A stretch of DNA of 25,054 nucleotides from Helicobacter sp. Lineage in GTDB: Bacteria > Campylobacterota > Campylobacteria > Campylobacterales > Helicobacteraceae. Within the stretch, counting starts at the first letter, position 1, and every line of letters begins with the position of its first letter. The notes under the pieces are model-generated. The model made no database searches, was not told the origin of the DNA, and saw only the letters and a program-made list of their open reading frames with translations. Where the stretch lies: the NCBI GenBank assembly GCA_029264655.1, contig JARHZY010000168.1, positions 1 through 25,054 on the forward strand, written 5' to 3'. The position numbers were made by a program, and so were the translations under genes. Below, piece after piece: positions 8,675 through 17,316 of this stretch.

Positions 8675-10136
8675 ACTTATACTATTGATAATATTCAAAG
8701 GAATAATTACTATTTCATATGTTATGTAATTGCTTAGACTATTTAGTATTAGGCTGTATATAATGGATAATGCTATTTCAACACAAAAGCTTTTTATGTT
8801 GTAATGCTTAATCAATAATATTATGAAAATCTATATCCATTTATCATTAAAATATAGAGATGGTGGTATATTTATACTTATTTTGTTTATTTACAATACG
8901 CTTTGCATGTATCTATATTCTTTCTAACCTTGTAGATTTGTCATTTATAAATTTAGTATTTTATAGGATTTTATTGTGCATTTGCCTTTATTGTCTTTAA
9001 ATATATTGTTACTAAGGGGTGTTGGGATAAAATTTATTGCTTATATCTTATTGTTTCAATAGCGTTTCTCTCTAAAGTTTCCTATTTGCATATAATGTTT
9101 TATAATCTAATATTGCATAGTATTTTTTGAGAAACTACTCTTAATGTTGTGGTATGGTTATCATAGATATAACTTTAAATTTTAATAATTACACATTTTA
9201 ATCAAACTGCATTGATATAAATTAAAATTACAAGTATTTTATAGAATCTTTTGCTTTGTTTGGCTTTGATTTAAAAAATATTTTTTGTGGTATGAAGGGC
9301 ATGTTGGTTTGTATATAGGAATTTTAGACTCTAAACATTTCTTTATTGCTATTATGTAATTGGCTTGGATTTTAAAAATGAATGATAAGTATTGCTTGTT
9401 TGTAGTTCTTTGGATTGCAGGGTATTTTCCTATTATTATAAAGAGACTTATAAGCATGTATTACTATACAAATGGAGACTTCAGTAGCTTTTTATTGTAT
9501 AGGGGATTTTTATCCCATTGTATTTATAATAAAGTGAGTTTTTAGCATGATGGTTAAATATTATAATTATAAGCCTTTTGTAGATGGTTTTTACTTATAG
9601 CCATTATTTAAATCTAGATTTATGCAATATATGAATGCAATGCAAGCAAATTTTTATTTTCTTATATTTTTATTAAAACTATAATACAAAATTTAATAAT
9701 TTTAGATTTTACAAATAAGTAGCAAAAATTTACAACATAATATTACATCTTAAAAACAAAATTACATGTTACATTGCATAAACGTATCTAAAATACATTT
9801 TTAGTTTAGGTATTTTGTAAGAATATGGGTTTTTTGACTATATAAACACATAAAAATTAGTGTTTTACTCCTTTGTATTTTTTTATATAAAAATAGCTTG
9901 CAGAGACATTATAAGCCCAAAATCTTTATAATATAAATATAAGATATTATATGCATTTTTGTAACATGCATATATTTGTAATATGAATAATCCTATAATG
10001 TGCTAGAAAAATGTTTGAAAACAAGATACAATTAAATAATCTAGAGTGTTATTTGTGGTTTCTCTAAAAATTGTTGTGTTACACAAATAAGGCATTGCTA
10101 GACTATATAAGCTTTATTTTATAAAAAAGGATAAAT
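8675..10136. other. 1.46-kb gene-poor region before gltA
   Basis: I see no gene here. Two short frames on opposite strands (9239-9457 minus, 9360-9545 plus) overlap each other, start with unconvincing sites and resemble nothing known to me. Small structures include a hairpin at 8779-8801 (CAACA/TGTTG and AAAA/TTTT arms) about 105 bases after glcD. There is also a 7-bp inverted repeat GTTTCTC (9064-9070) / GAGAAAC (9129-9135). The gltA leader elements are at the right end. The rest is AT-rich and probably decayed sequence. Confidence 0.5.
10074..10086. promoter_or_regulatory. Dyad TTGTGTTACACAA upstream of gltA
   Basis: A 6-bp inverted repeat with a single central base lies about 50 bases before gltA. 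Its right half is also the right arm of a longer 9-bp inverted repeat, TTATTTGTG (10049-10057) with CACAAATAA (10082-10090). It would cover the -35 region if TATATA at 10104-10109 is the -10. It looks like a dimeric regulator's site, but no regulator can be named. Confidence 0.3.
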
Positions 10137-11429
10137 ATGAGTAAAAATACCGTAACACTCACAAATAATGAGACAAATCAAAGCTTTGAGTTTGATTTAA
10201 TTAATTGCACGAGGGGACCAAAGGCGATTAATTTCAGCAAACTTTATGAAACTGCACAGCTTTTTGCGTATGACCCGGGTTATGGAAGCACTGCAGGTTG
10301 TGAATCTACAATTAGTTATGTGAATGGTGTAGATGGTGAATTACTTTACAAAGGCATTCCTATTCAAGATTTAGTGGCAAAATATAGTTTTACGGATGTG
10401 TGCCGTTTGCTTATCACTGAAGATGGATTGCCAAAAAATGAAGAAGAATCAGCAGCATTTGACCTTGAGTTAAGGCATAGGGGATTTTTACATGAGAGAT
10501 TAAAATCTGTCTTTGCTGCATTTCCTGATAAAGCACACCCTATGGCAACACTTTCTGCACTTGTGAGTGTGTTAGCAACACTTTATTATGATCATAAAGA
10601 AATGGATGATGAAGATGATTACCAAATGATGGCAAGAAGAATTATTGCAAAAACTGCTACAATGGTGGCATTTTGTTATCGCCATAGTGTTGGTGCACCA
10701 TTTATTGAGCCTGATGTATCAAAAAGCTATGTAGAAAATTTCTTATATATGTTGCGTGGTTATCCACATGGTAGGTTTAAAAATACATTACATGGTGAAG
10801 AGGGGATACAAGCAGTAGAGATTGAAGCACTAGATAAAATTCTTACATTACATGCAGAACATGGGCAAAACGCTTCTACAACAACCGTGCGTAATGTCGC
10901 ATCAACAGGAGTGCATCCTTATGCTGCAATCTCTTCTGGTATTGCAGCATTATGGGGACCAGCACATGGTGGTGCAAATGAAGCCGTTTTAAAGCAGTTG
11001 CGTGAGATTGGTGATGTAAAAAATGTAGATAAATATGTTGCTAGAGTAAAAGATAAAAATGATCCATTTAGACTTATGGGTTTTGGGCATCGCATATATA
11101 AAAACTATGACCCAAGAGCAAAAACATTAAAAGCACTTAAAGACGATCTTAATAAGCGTGGCATTAAAATGGATATGCGTTTAAGTGAGATTGCAGAAAA
11201 AGTTGAAGAAGTCGCACTCAATGATTCATATTTCATAGAACGCAAACTCTATCCAAATGTGGATTTTTATAGCGGTATTATTTTAACTGCATTAAAGATT
11301 CCAACAGAATTATTTACGCCTATATTTGTTTTAGGTAGAATGCCCGGTTGGTGTGCAAACTTAATTGAGCATGTTAAAAATCCATCTGTTAAGATAACAC
11401 GACCACGACAAGTATATTTGGGTCAATAA
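10137..11429 (+). CDS. gltA: Citrate synthase
   Basis: It condenses acetyl-CoA with oxaloacetate to citrate, the entry step of the TCA cycle, in the cytoplasm. The protein has 430 residues, as in the hexameric bacterial type II enzymes. The catalytic triad is visible: His277 in WGPAHGGAN, His318 in GFGHRIYKNYDPRAK and Asp376 in NVDFYSG. The N-terminal small beta domain is present, including DPGYGSTAGCESTISYV and the conserved DGELLYKGIPI. AAAGGA precedes the ATG. Neither icd nor another TCA gene is adjacent. A small FliL-like gene follows after 66 bases, with its own -10-like box, so co-transcription is uncertain. Confidence 0.96.
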   Translation: MSKNTVTLTNNETNQSFEFDLINCTRGPKAINFSKLYETAQLFAYDPGYGSTAGCESTISYVNGVDGELLYKGIPIQDLVAKYSFTDVCRLLITEDGLPKNEEESAAFDLELRHRGFLHERLKSVFAAFPDKAHPMATLSALVSVLATLYYDHKEMDDEDDYQMMARRIIAKTATMVAFCYRHSVGAPFIEPDVSKSYVENFLYMLRGYPHGRFKNTLHGEEGIQAVEIEALDKILTLHAEHGQNASTTTVRNVASTGVHPYAAISSGIAALWGPAHGGANEAVLKQLREIGDVKNVDKYVARVKDKNDPFRLMGFGHRIYKNYDPRAKTLKALKDDLNKRGIKMDMRLSEIAEKVEEVALNDSYFIERKLYPNVDFYSGIILTALKIPTELFTPIFVLGRMPGWCANLIEHVKNPSVKITRPRQVYLGQ

Positions 11430-11439
11430 TTGCATATTT

Positions 11440-11445
11440 TATAAT
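11440..11445 (+). promoter_or_regulatory. -10 box for the FliL-like gene
   Basis: TATAAT lies 51 bases before the ATG at 11496, between the gltA stop and a strong AAAGGAGG ribosome-binding site. It could also be incidental in read-through from gltA. Confidence 0.35.
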
Positions 11446-11495
11446 GCTTATATATTATTAGAAAGTATTATGCTTTGTCTTACAAAGGAGGCAAT

Positions 11496-11936
11496 ATGGA
11501 TACTCTCAAGATAAATAGTTATCATAAGTATGTTGCTGTATATGTATTCTTTTTACTCTCAATTGTATTTATTGTATGGAATCCATTATATGCAAAAAGT
11601 ATGCAATATGAGATAAAAAAGAATTTTAGCACTCAATTAAAAGTAAGCACAAAGAATGATGATATAATAGGTGGGTATGCAAAATATAAGGTTACTCTTT
11701 ATGTTAGCACTCAAGGTGATATTGATTATTTAAGTAATAAGCAAGATGAAGTTGTAAAGGTTATAGAAAAATCTGTAAGTAATTGTAATGCCCAGCAATT
11801 ACAAAGCCATGCAGATAGGAGAATATTGGAATCCCAAATAACAAAACGATTAAATGAAGTGTTTGGTAAATCCTTAGTAAAAGCTACCTTTTTTGCAAAT
11901 ATGACAATCATTCCTGATATGAGCTATAGACCATAA
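11496..11936 (+). CDS. Small membrane-anchored or secreted protein, FliL-like
   Basis: The function is not certain. The start at 11496 is chosen for the AAAGGAGG seven bases upstream, giving 146 residues. Residues 11-28 form one hydrophobic segment (signal anchor, possibly cleaved near Ala33). The rest is predicted periplasmic. The pattern YAKYKVTLYV, a helix with EVVKVIEKSVS, QLQSHADRRILESQITKRLNEVF, then a closing strand VKATFFANMTIIP follows the layout of FliL-family proteins: a strand, two helices, a short loop after LN..FG, and a last strand. FliL binds the flagellar stator, but it normally sits in a flagellar operon; this copy sits after citrate synthase. It may be a paralogue with a different role or a family resembling FliL only in fold. 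Confidence 0.5.
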   Translation: MDTLKINSYHKYVAVYVFFLLSIVFIVWNPLYAKSMQYEIKKNFSTQLKVSTKNDDIIGGYAKYKVTLYVSTQGDIDYLSNKQDEVVKVIEKSVSNCNAQQLQSHADRRILESQITKRLNEVFGKSLVKATFFANMTIIPDMSYRP

Positions 11937-12732
11937 TTTCTATAATCTTTTTGTGGGTATGTTTGGGTATTTTGCTAGCTAGCTTTACACCTAAGCTATA
12001 GTTTAGCAAATATATTACATGCAAGACTATCGTTTTCTATAAAATTTAAATAATTGAAATATATCATATTATTCATTTAAAATGTTTTATAGCAGTTATT
12101 TTTTATACCATGCTAGGGAGTAGGTATATTTTTGTATTGTTAGATTCTTTTATTACATAGTATATATATTTCATTAAAGATTATGCAGTGTTATTTTTCT
12201 TACTCTCTGCATAATTAATATAAAATTTCTTTAGCATACCGCTAAGATATTATATCAAGAGATATAAATAATATGCAATGACTATAGATTTTCCTTTTTC
12301 AGTCTTTTATAATAGGCAAATGAGTTTCTAATATTTTTTCATACTGCTATTTTTGCAGCTCTTATATGGTTTGGAAGTCTTTATATATTTTTACATTCTT
12401 TATTGCTATATTATGTTATATTTTTGCAGAAGTATTTATATTGTGGCATTCTTTTTAGTATTTAATAGCTTAGAATCCAAACATATTGATTTGCATAAGT
12501 GTTTTGGATTCTAAAATAATTTTTTATTATAGCTTGCATTATTAATCTAGAAAATCCTATGAATCTATTTAGGTTATGTGGCTTGCTTTAATTAAGAATA
12601 CTAAAAGATTGGTTTTTGTGTTTGAAATAAATAGAACACAATAAAGCTTTATCATATAAAAATTTTAGTAAGATTTTATTATGATGGTATTTAGCCCCAT
12701 TTGCTACATTTCTATATGAAAGTGAGTTTGTT
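11937..12732. other. 0.8-kb gene-poor region with hairpins
   Basis: No gene is supported. An imperfect hairpin lies at 11971-12010, 34 bases after the upstream stop. Its outer arms are TTTGCTA/TAGCAAA and its inner arms TAGCTT/AAGCTA; no T-tract follows. A perfect 9-bp inverted repeat, ATTATGCAG (12180-12188) with CTGCATAAT (12207-12215), lies mid-region. A terminator-like hairpin at 12470-12525 is listed separately. Confidence 0.5.
12470..12525 (+). terminator. Terminator-like hairpin with T-run, far from any gene
   Basis: TTAGAATCCAAACA (12470-12483) pairs with TGTTTTGGATTCTAA (12500-12514) with one bulged T, and a run of six T follows at 12520-12525. The nearest upstream stop codon is more than 530 bases away, so either the FliL-like mRNA has a very long 3' end or something untranslated ends here. 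Confidence 0.45.
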
Positions 12733-13800
12733 ATGTTTGATGAGATTCCAAAAATAAAATCTTTTTTTTCACGCAGCGTGAGTATCCACCATACCAAAAC
12801 ATTTATATATGGACCACCCCAAAGCGGTAAAACAACGCTTGCACTTTGGCATGCTAGACAATTCCAACATATTTTTTATATAGATTCTAATATGCTTTTT
12901 TCAAAAGATTTATGGGAGCAGACAAAACAAACTTTACGCACACTTACTACACAACTAGAATTGCTTATCATTGATAATATTACTTTGGCAACAAGTGCTT
13001 ATATTAACGATATAGTAGTATCATGTCCATGTATTTATATTGGTAAAAGAGAAGCATGCCCAACGCACTTTGTCCCATTGCGTATGCTTCCACTTAGTTT
13101 TGAAGAATATTTAGGTATTGATAAAAAAAAATTAAGTGTTGAGAGTTTGTTATCTAATTTTATTAAAGATGGTAATACTCCTGAAATGCTTTTACTTGCT
13201 GATTATAAGAAATGTGAATATAAATGGCGTGCAATACAAGTTGCCTTGCAAGATGATATGCTTGCATTTAGCCACATGCTTGCATTGCAAGCCTTAAAAA
13301 CAAGTATCAACGGAATCTATACACATTTAAAAAAATATATAAAAATCTCAAAAGATAGAATCTATCCATTTATACGCACATTAGAAGCAAATGGTATTAT
13401 ACATATTTGCCAACATGTTGATATATGCCAAGAAATACATAAAAAAAAATGCAAACTTTATTTTTATGATTTTTCTCTTGCTGCTGATTTTGCATATTCT
13501 AAGCATTTTATGCGTGTTTATGAAAATATGATATTTTTGGAATTACTCTCTATGGGTTTTATATTGCAATATAGTGATTATTGTGATTTTATCGATATTG
13601 CACATAAAAGGATATTTTTTTGCATGCCTTTTGCAAGCACTGAATCTATTATAAAAAAAATAGCTCTTGTGCGTAAAAAAGAGAAACAATATAATGATTA
13701 TACTCTTTTTGCAATCACTATGAGTTATCATTATATGATTGATGCAAAGGCAATGATAATTGATTTTGCAAATCTCTCACTACACTTGCGTATCCCTTAA
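12733..13800 (+). CDS. P-loop ATPase of the AAA_14/DUF4143 type
   Basis: This is a cytoplasmic ATP-binding protein of unknown role. Walker A is GPPQSGKTT (27-35) and Walker B is LELLIIDN (75-82). PLSFEEYL (120-127) is the hallmark L-PLSF-E segment of the AAA_14 family. The C-terminal half contains a winged-helix-like part (about 195-230) and then KLYFYDFSLA and RVYENMIFLELLSMGF, which match the FYD and EN--F-EL pattern of DUF4143. The final restriction-endonuclease-like fold typical of these proteins is hard to confirm. Its 355 residues are slightly short for the family (often near 400). The ribosome-binding site is weak (AAAGTGAG). It precedes kdsA by 60 bases but has no obvious functional link to it. 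Confidence 0.7.
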   Translation: MFDEIPKIKSFFSRSVSIHHTKTFIYGPPQSGKTTLALWHARQFQHIFYIDSNMLFSKDLWEQTKQTLRTLTTQLELLIIDNITLATSAYINDIVVSCPCIYIGKREACPTHFVPLRMLPLSFEEYLGIDKKKLSVESLLSNFIKDGNTPEMLLLADYKKCEYKWRAIQVALQDDMLAFSHMLALQALKTSINGIYTHLKKYIKISKDRIYPFIRTLEANGIIHICQHVDICQEIHKKKCKLYFYDFSLAADFAYSKHFMRVYENMIFLELLSMGFILQYSDYCDFIDIAHKRIFFCMPFASTESIIKKIALVRKKEKQYNDYTLFAITMSYHYMIDAKAMIIDFANLSLHLRIP

Positions 13801-13822
13801 CTCTTTGTATAACTGATTGCGT

Positions 13823-13833
13823 TATAATATAAT
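13823..13833 (+). promoter_or_regulatory. Tandem -10 boxes for kdsA
   Basis: Two overlapping TATAAT hexamers (13823-13828 and 13828-13833) lie about 30 bases before the kdsA ATG, after the end of the ATPase gene. They suggest that kdsA has its own promoter. Confidence 0.5.
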
Positions 13834-13860
13834 ATTCTATATTCAAAAAAGGAGCATACT

Positions 13861-14688
13861 ATGATATTGTTAAGTGGTCCATGTGTAATAGAAAGTGAAG
13901 CAAATCTCTTTAAAATTGCAAAAGAGCTTGAGTTTGCACATAATGATATATCGATTGATTTTTATTTTAAGGCGAGTTTTGATAAAGCAAACCGCACAAG
14001 CTTAGAAGGTTTTAGGGGTCCTGGGTTAGATGAAGGACTATTGCTATTGGAAAAAATAAAAAAAGACTTTGGATATAAAATTATTACAGATATTCATGAA
14101 AGCCACCAAGCAAATGCTATTGCTGAAGTAGCTGATATTATACAGATTCCAGCTTTTTTATGCAGACAAACAGATTTAATTGTGGCAGTTGCAAAGACAT
14201 CTGCTATTATTAATATTAAAAAAGGGCAGTTTATGAATCCAAATGATATGAAATATAGTGTCCTTAAAGCATTAAAAACAAGAGATTCTAGTATAAGTGA
14301 TTCAGATTTTACACAAAATGCCAATGCCTTAAGCACAAAGCATGGTGTATGGCTTACTGAAAGGGGGAGCACATTTGGTTATGGGAATCTTATAGTGGAT
14401 ATGCGTTCGCTTGTTATTATGCGGCAATTTGCCCCTGTTATTTTTGATGCGACACATAGCGTGCAAATGCCCGGAGGACTTGGTGGTAAAAGTGGTGGTG
14501 ATAGTAGTTATGTGCCTTATCTTGCACGTGCTGCAAGTAGTGTTGGTGTAGATGGGTATTTTATGGAAACACATTTTAATCCAAAGGAAGCCTTAAGTGA
14601 TGGTCCAAATATGATTGAAGTAACAAAATTAAAATCTCTGCTTGTAATTCTTAAAGAGCTTGATTCTATTGCAACAAAAAAAATATAA
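13861..14688 (+). CDS. kdsA: 3-deoxy-D-manno-octulosonate 8-phosphate synthase
   Basis: It condenses phosphoenolpyruvate with arabinose 5-phosphate to make Kdo-8-phosphate, the committed step to the Kdo sugars of LPS. It is a cytoplasmic TIM barrel of 275 residues. Family motifs are LSGPCVIES (4-12), FKASFDKANRTS (36-47), IITDIHE (74-80), IQIPAFLCRQTDL (95-106), FMNPNDMKYS and LTERGSTFGY. The residues expected for the metal-dependent class are all present: Cys8 (Asn in E. coli-type enzymes), His199, Glu236 and Asp247. AAAAAAGGAG gives a strong ribosome-binding site. In H. pylori the neighbours are nusB and ribH; here they are absent. Confidence 0.95.
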   Translation: MILLSGPCVIESEANLFKIAKELEFAHNDISIDFYFKASFDKANRTSLEGFRGPGLDEGLLLLEKIKKDFGYKIITDIHESHQANAIAEVADIIQIPAFLCRQTDLIVAVAKTSAIINIKKGQFMNPNDMKYSVLKALKTRDSSISDSDFTQNANALSTKHGVWLTERGSTFGYGNLIVDMRSLVIMRQFAPVIFDATHSVQMPGGLGGKSGGDSSYVPYLARAASSVGVDGYFMETHFNPKEALSDGPNMIEVTKLKSLLVILKELDSIATKKI

Positions 14689-15242
14689 TAGAAATTTTAT
14701 CAACTCTAAATATGCAAATTGCTGACTACCATAGCAAAGATTTGCCTAATGTTGCAATATTTAAAGATTGTCATATAAATTACAGCATAAAAGAATCACT
14801 TTAAAAACATACCAATAAGATATAATCCCCCTATAGAAGCAAGAAGTCTGAAAGATTATTATAAACTCTTTAAGGCAGGGAAATAATTTTATTTTACATA
14901 TATGCAAGTAATGAAACATTATATAGCCACTTTAGCATAATTGACTGCTAATTATAAACAACTACATTATACTAAACACACTCTAAACCATGCTTATTGT
15001 AAGGTTTTATATAGCTTATATTATGCTTTGGTAATGAAAATATTATAATATGGAGAAAAGAATATAAAGTTATGAAGTGTAAAATGAGAATAGTCGTAAA
15101 AATCTAAACCTATACTACTCACTATAATAATATTACTTCAATAACAACCTACTAGCTTAAAGTGCTATGATTACATATTATTAGAATCATAAAATGCAAT
15201 TTCTTTAAAAATTAAGATTATACAAGAAATAAAGATTCTATA
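14689..15242. other. Intergenic region between convergent kdsA and rpmH
   Basis: It contains the kdsA 3' hairpin. A slightly more GC-rich patch at about 14821-14890 begins with a TATAAT. No open frame of useful length occurs on the minus strand, where rnpA would be expected downstream of rpmH. The rest is AT-rich sequence with no feature I can name. Confidence 0.55.
14714..14745. repeat. Bulged hairpin after kdsA
   Basis: GCAAATTGCT (14714-14723) pairs with AGCA (14733-14736) and ATTTGC (14740-14745), with a 3-base bulge. It begins 25 bases after the kdsA stop and may help end transcription, but no T-tract follows. Confidence 0.3.
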
Positions 15243-15380
15243 TTATGCAACACTAAGACGTTTTCTACCTTTTGCTCGTCTTGCATTAATAACCCTGCGT
15301 CCATTTTTTGTTTTCATTCTTGTGCGGAATCCATGTGTTCTTTTTCTTGGTGTATTATGTGGTTGGTAAGTGCGTTTCAT
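15243..15380 (-). CDS. rpmH: 50S ribosomal protein L34
   Basis: L34 is a 45-residue, very basic structural protein of the large ribosomal subunit. The sequence opens MKRTYQPHNTPRKRTHGF, continues with RTRMKTKNGRRVINARRAKG and ends RKRLSVA, an unmistakable L34. AAAGG lies about 10 bases before the ATG. In nearly all bacteria rpmH is followed directly by rnpA. Here nothing open follows, and lnt lies 75 bases upstream on the same strand. A promoter of its own is visible. Confidence 0.97.
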   Translation of the reverse strand: MKRTYQPHNTPRKRTHGFRTRMKTKNGRRVINARRAKGRKRLSVA

Positions 15381-15412
15381 ATTTATTGCCTTTTGATTGA
15401 AATAAACTTGCA

Positions 15413-15421
15413 ATCATACCA
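15413..15421 (-). promoter_or_regulatory. Extended -10 promoter of rpmH
   Basis: On the minus strand TGGTATGAT reads as an extended -10 element about 33 bases before the rpmH ATG, with T-rich plus-strand tracts (A-rich on the minus strand) upstream. Confidence 0.5.
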
Positions 15422-15455
15422 TACTTTTTTTATTTTTGCAAGCTTTTTGCTTATT

Positions 15456-17291
15456 TTATGGTATATATTCATCACTACCATTATTTGGTGTTATAATCGC
15501 TTTTGGTGTATAATTTGTAGCATGATATACAAAAGCTTGGTAACTTCTTGCATAATATTTTGCAATCATTTGTTGCATAAAATGCTGTGTTGATGGCTCA
15601 AACCATGCATTATTGCTAAGCATAAGCACATATTTTGCCCCTGTTTTATATGGTAGTGCCATTGTCCCTTCATAGCAATTTGCAATTGCGATATGGAAAC
15701 CCTGCGTTACAAATGTTACAATACCATTACCTTGATTGAAACCAAATTTTTCACCAAAAAATTGCTCAAAAATTGGAGATAAAAAAGCATTGAAAGGTAA
15801 AGTTTCACCAAATGGCACAAGTGCATTTTTATCTGCTATAAGGCTATGCCCTTTTGCAAAAATATAAATTGTATTATAATAGCCTATTTGCATATTTGGT
15901 GTATTGATATAGCTTGATTCTGGAGAATGTGTAGTAGCATTATGTGTTAATGTATCAAGTGTTATAGGAGATAATTGCATAATATTTTGTGGGTATAGGG
16001 TAGCTTGTTGCAGACGCATAGCCCCTGCTACAATAGTAATCTTATGGCTTAGTGCAAGCAGTGTTTGGTATAGTGTATTTTCTGTATTTAAGAGTAAAGG
16101 AAAGCTTGTTTCTGGTAGGATAACAAGAGGATAACCATCTTGTATCGCTTGATTGATAGCTTGCAAATTATTATGTATAATTTTTGTTTGATTTTCTGGT
16201 AGCCAACGTATATCTTGTGGGTATTGAGTTTCTATGATTTTTGCATGTAGTTGTGGTATTTGTATTGTGGTGTTATAATCAAAAGCAAGTAAAAACAAAC
16301 ATGGCACAAATAAGCGAACAATATGTTTTGTTATTATAAAGCAACATGCAAAGCCTATGCAAAGCATACTTAGCAATGATGCTGCAAAAACGCTATAGGC
16401 ACTCAAGTATGCAAGATTAAGCCAATTAAAATCAAGCGGGTGGATTACAAAAAGCAATACTAAAACAAAAAGTCGCCATATTAGATTCTGAAAATAACAT
16501 AATACCCATAATAATATGCCATAAATAATACCAACAGCAAGTATTCCAAAGGGTATTACCATGCCTAAATCTTGGAATCTAAAGCTAAGCGTCATCCAAT
16601 AAAATCCAAAAATACCAACAAAAAATCCAAACCAAAAGCGATATGTACGTGGCATAAAAAGAAAGATAGTAATACTAAAAGGATATAATAAACTAACGCC
16701 TATATAGCTATTATTATGCAAATATGAAAAAATAGCTATACATAATATAATAAAGAATATAAAATATGATAATAGGTTATATTCAAAATATGCCTTAGAA
16801 GTATATAGTGGTATATTGCAAAAAAGCTTTGTTGGCATAGTTTCTTGCCCTTGTGTTTCTACATGTAAAAACATGAATAAAATGCAACAATACAATACAA
16901 AACATAGTAAAATACCACATAAGATTCCATAAAATATAGGCGATAATAAAGTAGCAAGCATAAACCACCAAAATGGCAACCAAAATAAAAAACCAAAGCA
17001 AGCCCCAATAATACCCTTATAAAACATATTGCCTAAGAAAGAGCGTTTTTTTCTTATATAGGTAGGCAATGTTATACTTGTTTGTTTTCGTAGCATATTA
17101 TACAGAATCATGGGGCGTAAAATATAGTAAGGATAGCAAAATAAAGCACGCAATATTGCAGTAATATGCCAATATACCTCTGCATATGGTAAAAATACAA
17201 AATATTGCATTTTATATGCCCTAAAAATGCGTTTATAGTATGGTATTTTTATATCATTATTTTCTTGTATTTGTGGGATTTTTCTTTTCAA
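15456..17291 (-). CDS. lnt: Apolipoprotein N-acyltransferase with long N-terminal membrane extension
   Basis: Lnt adds the third acyl chain to the N-terminal cysteine of lipoproteins at the periplasmic side of the inner membrane. The C-terminal nitrilase-like domain (about 345-605) carries the catalytic triad: Glu394 in ILPETSFP, Lys488 in ADKNALVPFGE and Cys539 in NCYEGTM. Before it are many hydrophobic segments. The usual Lnt membrane domain seems to begin near residue 172, with MPRTYRFWFGFFVGIFGFYWMT further in (about 213-233). The protein has 611 residues, while Lnt is about 510 in E. coli and near 430 in H. pylori. The first 170 residues are extra, with at least two membrane segments (about 95-141). 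The start is TTG, chosen for an AGAGG five to six bases upstream; a later start would remove part of the extension. It follows the GT9 gene by 25 bases. Confidence 0.85.
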   Translation of the reverse strand: MKRKIPQIQENNDIKIPYYKRIFRAYKMQYFVFLPYAEVYWHITAILRALFCYPYYILRPMILYNMLRKQTSITLPTYIRKKRSFLGNMFYKGIIGACFGFLFWLPFWWFMLATLLSPIFYGILCGILLCFVLYCCILFMFLHVETQGQETMPTKLFCNIPLYTSKAYFEYNLLSYFIFFIILCIAIFSYLHNNSYIGVSLLYPFSITIFLFMPRTYRFWFGFFVGIFGFYWMTLSFRFQDLGMVIPFGILAVGIIYGILLWVLCYFQNLIWRLFVLVLLFVIHPLDFNWLNLAYLSAYSVFAASLLSMLCIGFACCFIITKHIVRLFVPCLFLLAFDYNTTIQIPQLHAKIIETQYPQDIRWLPENQTKIIHNNLQAINQAIQDGYPLVILPETSFPLLLNTENTLYQTLLALSHKITIVAGAMRLQQATLYPQNIMQLSPITLDTLTHNATTHSPESSYINTPNMQIGYYNTIYIFAKGHSLIADKNALVPFGETLPFNAFLSPIFEQFFGEKFGFNQGNGIVTFVTQGFHIAIANCYEGTMALPYKTGAKYVLMLSNNAWFEPSTQHFMQQMIAKYYARSYQAFVYHATNYTPKAIITPNNGSDEYIP

Positions 17292-17316
17292 AATAACCTC
17301 TTTTTATAGCATAAGT

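Noticed and set aside
9239..9545. Two short overlapping frames on opposite strands in the gap before gltA
   Set aside because: They overlap each other, lack convincing ribosome sites, resemble no family I know and have the composition of translated AT-rich non-coding DNA.
15333..15593. 86-codon plus-strand frame over rpmH and the end of lnt
   Set aside because: It is antisense to two firmly identified genes and has a Cys/Phe/Ile-rich composition.
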